64,000 bases of DNA from an uncultured Rubrobacteraceae bacterium (GTDB taxonomy: Bacteria > Actinomycetota > Rubrobacteria > Rubrobacterales > Rubrobacteraceae), in contig CADCVH010000079.1 of the NCBI GenBank assembly GCA_902806085.1, positions 1 to 64,000 of the forward strand, in the 5' to 3' direction. Made by a program: the position numbers and the translations under genes. Below are positions 59,045 through 64,000 of this stretch, piece by piece; the first letter of the stretch is position 1; each line of letters begins with the position of its first letter. The notes under the pieces are model-generated. The model searched no databases. It was not told the origin of the DNA and worked only from the letters and a program-made list of their open reading frames with translations.

Positions 59045-61032
59045 CCGGAGACGGTCACCCGTAGGATGCCGTCGGGGAACGCGGAGCGCAGCCAGTCCGG
59101 ATACCCCCGGTCTTGCGTCTGCCCGCAGCGCTCCAGGTCGGCCACCGTGTCGCGGTTCATCAGGGTGGGCACGGGCTTGGGGGTCCGGCCGGTGCTCTTG
59201 AGCAGCACGACCCCCTGGGTGCCCCGGCTTCCCTCCGAACGGACGATCTCGAAGGCGCCGCTCTCTTGCAGGACCGATGGTAGACCGAGGATGCCGGGAA
59301 ATTTGGAGCTGCCGGTGACCATCACGTAGTCGGAACCCGTCCGTCGTACCTGCTCCATCAGGTAGGGCATGGACAAGGAGATGACCGTGCAGCCCTCCTT
59401 TCTCTGGACCCAGACCGCTTCGGGCGGGATCCCGGAGATGGCGCCCTCGTCGGGGTCGCACTCCATCTGGATGTTCGGCTTCGACACGCACGGTTCCTGG
59501 TCCAGCCGCAGAAACGCCCACTCGTGCCGCCCGCCGTCCAGGTAGGCCAGGTAGTTGCCCTGCGCCGCGTTGACGAGGATGCGCTCCCCCTCGGGCACGT
59601 GCCCGGTCGTCCAGTCGATCATCCCGGACGCCTGGGGCGCCACCGTATGTTGTTCGGATAGCGCGCCCGCGGGATCCTCGGGGAGCATCGCTTGCACCCT
59701 CTGGACGGATGACACCAGCACGAGGATCACCAACGGAACGGCGACCGCGGCGCCCGCCAGCCGGGCGGGGTAACCGCGCCCGCGCCACGCCGCCCAGCCC
59801 GCCTCAACCACGAGGGCGCCCAGGGCGCAAAACAGCAGCGCCTGGGCGACGAGGAACTGGCGCGGGTCCCACCCCATCACCACGATAAAGAGGCAGACCG
59901 GCGCCTGGAAGAGCAGCGCGAGCCCCAGGAGCCTCCACGGCCCATCCCGCCGGAGCGACCCCCAGACCGCGTATCCGGCGGTCACCAGCAGCACGGGCAC
60001 GACGACGGCGGCGGGCGTCAGGATCCCGGCCAGATAAGGCCCCACGGTCTCCGGGGAGGCTCCGGCCAACGCGGGCCCTGCGGTGGCGAGCATGAGCACG
60101 CAGAGCGAGATGGTCCAGGCAGCCGCCACGAACCGCCCGGCCCACCGGCGCCGACGCTCCCCGGCCAGGAAGTGGGACGCCGTCCCGGAGGCGCACGCCA
60201 CGCTGGCGAGGCCCGCGAGGATCGCGGCCGCCACCGAGACCGGGAGCCCCAGCGAGGGCGGCAGGCGGTCGATCAGGTACACCTCTCCGGTGGCCGACCA
60301 CCTCCAGGCCCACCACGGCAGGCACACCAGGGCCGCGCCCAGGTAGTGCCAGAGGGCCGCGCGCGGGGACCAGCCGAGCAGCAGAACGGCGAGCAGGGCC
60401 AGGGGGAGGTTGGCGAACGCCGTCTCCTTGGTCAATACGGAGGCCCCCAGCAGGACCCCCGAGAGGAGGGCTAGCGCGGGAGACGAAGCGCCCCCCTTTA
60501 CGGCGGCAAGCAGCGCGAGGAGCGACAGCAGGGTAAACGTCAGTAGCAGGGCGTCTATGTTGAGCACGAACGTGGACTGGACGTTGAAACCGAAGATGGT
60601 GAGTAGCGCGGCGGCGAGCAGGCCCGCGGCCGGGCCCGAGAGGCGCTTCGCCAGGAAGTAGGCCAGGGGCGGGTTGAGAAGCGCCGTCAGACGCATGGCC
60701 CAAACCAGGCTCTCCGTGTCGCGCCCGAGGACGAGAATGAGGGAGCCGATCAGGGCCGGGAAAACGGGACCGTGACCGCCGTTGTAGTTCGAAACCCCCG
60801 CGAGGCTGTCGAGGCCGCCGCCGGAGACGAGCTCCGAGCCGGCGAAGAGGTAGCGGGGGGCGTCCTTGCCCAGGACCGTCCATGGGTGATCTCCGAACCA
60901 CAAGAGCGTGGGCAAGGAGAGCACCGCGACGAGCGGGACGACCGCCAGATCCACCCAGCCGACGGAAGACGACCCGGTCTCAGGCAACCAGGATCCCGAA
61001 GCCTCTCTCCTCCCAGAACGCAGGCCGGCCAT
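59041..61032 (-). CDS. Polytopic membrane glycosyltransferase (ArnT/GT39-like)
   Basis: A 663-residue protein with about 11-13 hydrophobic helices followed by a soluble C-terminal domain of about 180 residues. The first loop has DHPWTVLGKDAPRYLFAG and later NGGHGPVFPALIGSLILVLG, in the position of the acidic and HPP-like motifs of GT-C transferases that take sugar from a lipid carrier. SVLTKETAFANLPLALLAVL is the conserved KE-type region. It could modify a cell-envelope polymer or protein. The stop overlaps that of the sulfatase head-on. Confidence 0.82.
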   Translation of the reverse strand: MAGLRSGRREASGSWLPETGSSSVGWVDLAVVPLVAVLSLPTLLWFGDHPWTVLGKDAPRYLFAGSELVSGGGLDSLAGVSNYNGGHGPVFPALIGSLILVLGRDTESLVWAMRLTALLNPPLAYFLAKRLSGPAAGLLAAALLTIFGFNVQSTFVLNIDALLLTFTLLSLLALLAAVKGGASSPALALLSGVLLGASVLTKETAFANLPLALLAVLLLGWSPRAALWHYLGAALVCLPWWAWRWSATGEVYLIDRLPPSLGLPVSVAAAILAGLASVACASGTASHFLAGERRRRWAGRFVAAAWTISLCVLMLATAGPALAGASPETVGPYLAGILTPAAVVVPVLLVTAGYAVWGSLRRDGPWRLLGLALLFQAPVCLFIVVMGWDPRQFLVAQALLFCALGALVVEAGWAAWRGRGYPARLAGAAVAVPLVILVLVSSVQRVQAMLPEDPAGALSEQHTVAPQASGMIDWTTGHVPEGERILVNAAQGNYLAYLDGGRHEWAFLRLDQEPCVSKPNIQMECDPDEGAISGIPPEAVWVQRKEGCTVISLSMPYLMEQVRRTGSDYVMVTGSSKFPGILGLPSVLQESGAFEIVRSEGSRGTQGVVLLKSTGRTPKPVPTLMNRDTVADLERCGQTQDRGYPDWLRSAFPDGILRVTVSG

Positions 61033-61176
61033 CTCTCTATCCCGGAAACCGAACGCCCGACCACGCTTGTCGCGCCGCTGTGCTCACGTTCGGGGCATTC
61101 TGCGGCCGTCGGGGATTACTTTCAACCGGGCGGCACGACGTGGCCGTCTCATACGGACCCGCCCGGCTGGTCGGCT

Positions 61177-62109
61177 TCAGAAGGCGACGGCGGAGCGTCC
61201 CTTCAGGCCGAAGGTTTCGCGGGCTTCGGCCGGGGTGGCGGGCTCGCGGTCGAACATGGCGGCCAGCGCGACGGCCTTCTCGACGAGCTCGGCGTTGGTC
61301 TCGGCCCGTTTGGCGCGGCTGAGGCGGAGGTTGTCTTCGAGGCCGACGCGGACGTGGCCGCCGAGCATGAGGCACATGGCGGCGAGGTGGTACTCGGCCG
61401 GGTAGCCGACGCCGGCCGCCGACCAGGTGAGGTCGTCGCCGAAGAGGTCGGTTGCGGTGCGGCGCATGTGCATGAACTGGTCGATGGTGGCCGCGTTTGC
61501 GCCCATCACGCCGAGCACGAACTGGACGTGGACGGGCAGGTCCAGGAGGCCCCTGTCTACGAGGTATTTGATGTTGTAGAGGTGGCCTACGTCGTAGGCT
61601 TCGAGCTCGGGCTTCGCGCCCGCCTCGCGGAACATGGCGCAGACCTTTTCCATATCGGCGAAGGTGTTGCGGAAGATGTAGTCGCGGGTGCCTTCGAGGT
61701 AGTCCGTCTCCCACTCCTCGAAGCGGTCGCCGGGGTTTCCCCGCTCGGCGATGGGGAAGAGGCCGAAGTTGAAGGAGCCCGTGTTGAAGGTCGCCATCTC
61801 GGGTTCGAGCTCGGGGAGGACGGCGGCGCGTTCTTCCAGGGACATGCCCTTCCCGCCGCCCGTCGTCGGCTGCACGATCACGTCGCACCGCTCCTTGATG
61901 CCGGAGACGACCTCGCGGAAGAGGCCTATGTCCGAGCTCGGCTTGCCGGTCTCGGGCTCGCGGACGTGGAGGTGGACGATGGTGGCGCCGGCCTCGTGCG
62001 CCCCGACAGCGGACTCGACGATCTCGTCCGGCGTAACCGGTATGGCCGCGCTCTGGCCCGGCACCGTCATGCCGCCCGTGATCGCCGCGCTGATGATGAC
62101 CTTCTCCAC
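61177..62109 (-). CDS. Beta-keto acid cleavage enzyme (BKACE, DUF849)
   Basis: A 310-residue TIM barrel of the BKACE family. The zinc ligands His46 and His48 are in TIVHLHVREPETGKPS, and GGHVRVGLEDNL near the end carries the third ligand glutamate. VQPTTGGGKGMSLEERA and ATFNTGSFNFG are family hallmarks. These enzymes split a beta-keto acid with acetyl-CoA to give acetoacetate and a new CoA ester; 3-keto-5-aminohexanoate and dehydrocarnitine are known substrates. GTG at 62109 follows GGGAGAACGGC. No dedicated partner is adjacent. Confidence 0.93.
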   Translation of the reverse strand: MEKVIISAAITGGMTVPGQSAAIPVTPDEIVESAVGAHEAGATIVHLHVREPETGKPSSDIGLFREVVSGIKERCDVIVQPTTGGGKGMSLEERAAVLPELEPEMATFNTGSFNFGLFPIAERGNPGDRFEEWETDYLEGTRDYIFRNTFADMEKVCAMFREAGAKPELEAYDVGHLYNIKYLVDRGLLDLPVHVQFVLGVMGANAATIDQFMHMRRTATDLFGDDLTWSAAGVGYPAEYHLAAMCLMLGGHVRVGLEDNLRLSRAKRAETNAELVEKAVALAAMFDREPATPAEARETFGLKGRSAVAF

Positions 62110-62232
62110 GCCGTTCTCCCTTTCTCGCCGACTCCCCGACCAATAGTAGGCGCGGCGGCGGACCGCCGCAAACGGTCGCGTAGAATAGGACGGATCACCC
62201 CAGCGCCGCCCGTCGGCCGTTCCACAGGAGGT

Positions 62233-63135
62233 ATGAGAAGGTTGTCCAACCCCTACGCCCGGCACAACGAGGAGAGCAAGGCGAACTTCGACCACGTCTA
62301 CGACCTGCCTGACCCCAGGGGGTACTTCGAGGCCCTGGGATCCCTGGACTACCAGGCGCCCGAGCACGCCCGCCGCCTCTTCCCGGTCCTGTTGCGGGAG
62401 GTCCGCGCCGGGGGCGGCCCGTCCGGCATCCTCGACCTCTGCTGCTCCTACGGCGTAAACGCCGCCCTGCTCGGCCACGGCCTGACCCTCGCGGACCTCT
62501 ACGCCCGCTACGCTTCCCCCGGGCTCGGGAAGCTTTCGACCGAAGAGCTCCTGGAAGACGACCGGCGGTTCTACGCCGAAAACAGGCACGAGGCGGCCCC
62601 CGGCATCGTCGGCGCGGACTCGGCGGCGAACGCCGTCGGCTACGCGCTGGGGGCCGGGCTGCTGGAGGCGGGTTTCGGGGAGAACTTCGAGACGGACGAC
62701 CCGTCGGAGGGTTTCCGGAAGGCCGTCGGCAACGTCGGGCTCGTCACCGTCACCGGCGGCGTGGGCTACGTGTGGGAACGCACCTTCGACCGCCTCCTGA
62801 AGGCCGTCGCGGAGGCCCGCCCGGACGGCCGCGCGCCGTGGGTCGCGACCCTGCCGGCACGCCTGGTGGACTACGATCCGCTCTCGAATTTGTTCTCCGG
62901 CCACGGTCTCGTCACGGAGAAGCTCTCCGCCCGCACCTTCCCCCAACGCCGCTTCGCCGACGCCGGCGAGCGCAAACACGCCCTCGGGGAGTTGGCGAAA
63001 CTGGGCGTGGACCCGGCGGGCAAAGAGGAAGAGGGCTGGTACTACGCCGACCTCTACCTCTCGCGGCCGGCCGGGGAGGCTTCGAAGGTCCCGCTGGACG
63101 AACTGCTCGAAGCCTCCGGCATCCTGGATTACTGA
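62233..63135 (+). CDS. Conserved protein with methyltransferase-like motif
   Basis: A 300-residue protein. GILDLCCSYGVNAALLGHGL at about residue 65 resembles motif I of class I SAM methyltransferases but with CCSYG in place of the glycine-rich loop. The middle has GADSAANAVGYALGAGLLEA, like motif II/III spacing, and LVTVTGGVGYVWERTFDRLL. Function is unknown. AGGAGG is only one base from the ATG at 62233, too close for normal initiation; a TTG at 62242 would be ideally placed, so translation may start there. The gene stands alone. Confidence 0.72.
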   Translation: MRRLSNPYARHNEESKANFDHVYDLPDPRGYFEALGSLDYQAPEHARRLFPVLLREVRAGGGPSGILDLCCSYGVNAALLGHGLTLADLYARYASPGLGKLSTEELLEDDRRFYAENRHEAAPGIVGADSAANAVGYALGAGLLEAGFGENFETDDPSEGFRKAVGNVGLVTVTGGVGYVWERTFDRLLKAVAEARPDGRAPWVATLPARLVDYDPLSNLFSGHGLVTEKLSARTFPQRRFADAGERKHALGELAKLGVDPAGKEEEGWYYADLYLSRPAGEASKVPLDELLEASGILDY

Positions 63136-63243
63136 GGAGGCCCCGAACTCTCCGGTGCCGAAAGCGGCTCGCAAGGGAGGGCTAGCCCTTCCGCAGACGC
63201 TGCCAGCCGGCTTTACGGCCAATAGCGGGCCGCCCGGATCGCC

Positions 63244-64000
63244 CTAGATCAGGGGTTGCGGGGCAAGCGTTGCGGCGGCCTCCGGGAGCGTGCTGCCGAA
63301 GGAGCCTCGCCAGCGTTCGGGCAGGCCGAGGTCTACTTCGGCGACGCTGCGGTCGTCCGAGCGTCCGCAGAGGCGGTCGCCGTTCGGGCCGTAGACGCCG
63401 CCGGGGGCGTCGAAGCGGGCTTCGGGGTAGTCGCCCATTTGGTTGGCGCTCGCCAGGTAGACGGCGTTGTCGAGGGCACGGGCGGCGCACGCCAGGTCGT
63501 ACTGCCGGCCCCAAGGGTGCCGCCAGCCCGCCGGGGCCAGGATGAGGTCCGCGCCCTTTAACGCCGCCTTGCGCACGGCCTCCGGGGAGCCGAGGTCCCA
63601 GCAGATGACGAGCGCCACGCGCGCCCCGCCCGCGCGGACGACCGGGACCTCGCGGCCTGGGACGAACACGCCGGGCTCGTCGGTGGTCCGCACGAGCCGC
63701 CTCTTTCTGTAGGTCAGCAGGAGCCCCTGCGGCCCGATCAGGTTCGCGCTGTCCGAGACGCCGCCCGACCGCCGCCTCTCGGGGAAGCCGTAGGCCACGT
63801 AAAGGTCGAGGCGGCGGGCCAGTTCGGCGAAGAACGCGGCGCTCGGGCCTCGCCCCGCGTCCTCGGCGTGGCGGTGTATGTTCCCGAGGCCGGCGTACCC
63901 TGTGGTGAAGAGCTCGGGCAGCACGGCCCACCGCAGCCCGGGGTGCGCGCCCTTGGCCGCGGTCACGGCGCGTTCAGCAAGCAAGAGGTTCCCGAGGACG
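63244..64000 (-). CDS. Carbon-nitrogen hydrolase (nitrilase superfamily), start outside window
   Basis: The frame remains open to the right edge, reading VLGNLLLAERAVTAAKGA at its first visible residues, so the N-terminus is missing by perhaps 15-20 residues. The catalytic triad is present: glutamate in WAVLPELFTTGY, lysine in LLTYRKRRLV, cysteine in ALVICWDLGSPE. The family hydrolyses amides, carbamoyl groups or nitriles. Divergent or linked genes are not visible beyond the window. Confidence 0.88.
   Translation of the reverse strand, partial: VLGNLLLAERAVTAAKGAHPGLRWAVLPELFTTGYAGLGNIHRHAEDAGRGPSAAFFAELARRLDLYVAYGFPERRRSGGVSDSANLIGPQGLLLTYRKRRLVRTTDEPGVFVPGREVPVVRAGGARVALVICWDLGSPEAVRKAALKGADLILAPAGWRHPWGRQYDLACAARALDNAVYLASANQMGDYPEARFDAPGGVYGPNGDRLCGRSDDRSVAEVDLGLPERWRGSFGSTLPEAAATLAPQPLI

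Noticed and set aside
60772-62232. Plus-strand reading upstream of the methyltransferase-like gene suggesting a giant protein
   Set aside because: It runs antisense through the glycosyltransferase and BKACE genes, and the ribosome site and homologous-looking sequence begin only at about 62233.

Overview
The window is high-GC DNA with dense coding, many GTG and TTG starts, and frequent 4-base start/stop overlaps (ATGA, GTGA). Protein character throughout is that of a Gram-positive, high-GC actinomycete-type bacterium. The gene content (polyhydroxybutyrate machinery, many acyl-CoA dehydrogenases, BCCT transporter, hydantoinase pairs) is reminiscent of Rubrobacter and relatives. That placement is an inference; no rRNA or other marker gene is present. 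Most genes are metabolic, and there is no intact mobile element, tRNA, rRNA or CRISPR array.

Layout. 1-3.2 kb: start of a class III aminotransferase (cut by the window edge), a DrrA/DrrB-type ABC exporter and a methyltransferase. 3.3-8.9 kb: a frameshifted relic, a zinc-ribbon protein, then two divergent catabolic sets: arylformamidase-like hydrolase, acyl-CoA dehydrogenase and DapA-like lyase on minus; FAH-family hydrolase and an atypical SDR on plus. 9-12.5 kb: Hsp20, a BCCT osmolyte transporter and a translationally coupled glycine-betaine-type binding lipoprotein. 12.7-18 kb: sugar isomerase plus xylulokinase, an MFS transporter and a PMT-like glycosyltransferase. 18-30 kb: MOSC protein, then a long minus-strand catabolic run with two separate HyuA/HyuB pairs, an amidohydrolase, an MHS transporter and an M24 peptidase. 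30-36 kb: small unknown genes, a NarL-type two-component pair arranged tail to tail, a cupin and a CaiB/BaiF CoA-transferase. 36-37 kb: decayed transposase fragments.

37-54 kb is the most coherent block, a polyhydroxyalkanoate (PHA) island. It holds beta-ketothiolase (PhaA), two SDR acetoacetyl-CoA/3-oxoacyl reductases (PhaB/FabG), a phasin-like protein, a class I-like PHA synthase, a class III PhaE-PhaC synthase, a PadR regulator, two glutaryl-CoA-dehydrogenase-type flavoproteins, a quinone oxidoreductase and an ADHFE1-like hydroxyacid-oxoacid transhydrogenase. Strong hairpin terminators separate its transcription units. A recurring half-site, TATGTG or TATGTA, often in inverted repeat, lies in front of several units. 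The PhaE subunit ends in what reads as a complete peripheral-subunit-binding (E3-binding) domain, a surprising fusion and my leading candidate for something undescribed.

54.5-64 kb: a coupled set of metallo-beta-lactamase-fold hydrolase, 3-hydroxyacyl-CoA-dehydrogenase-like enzyme and ketopantoate-reductase-like enzyme, then a lipoprotein sulfatase, a large ArnT-like membrane glycosyltransferase, a beta-keto acid cleavage enzyme, an unknown conserved protein and a nitrilase cut by the right edge.
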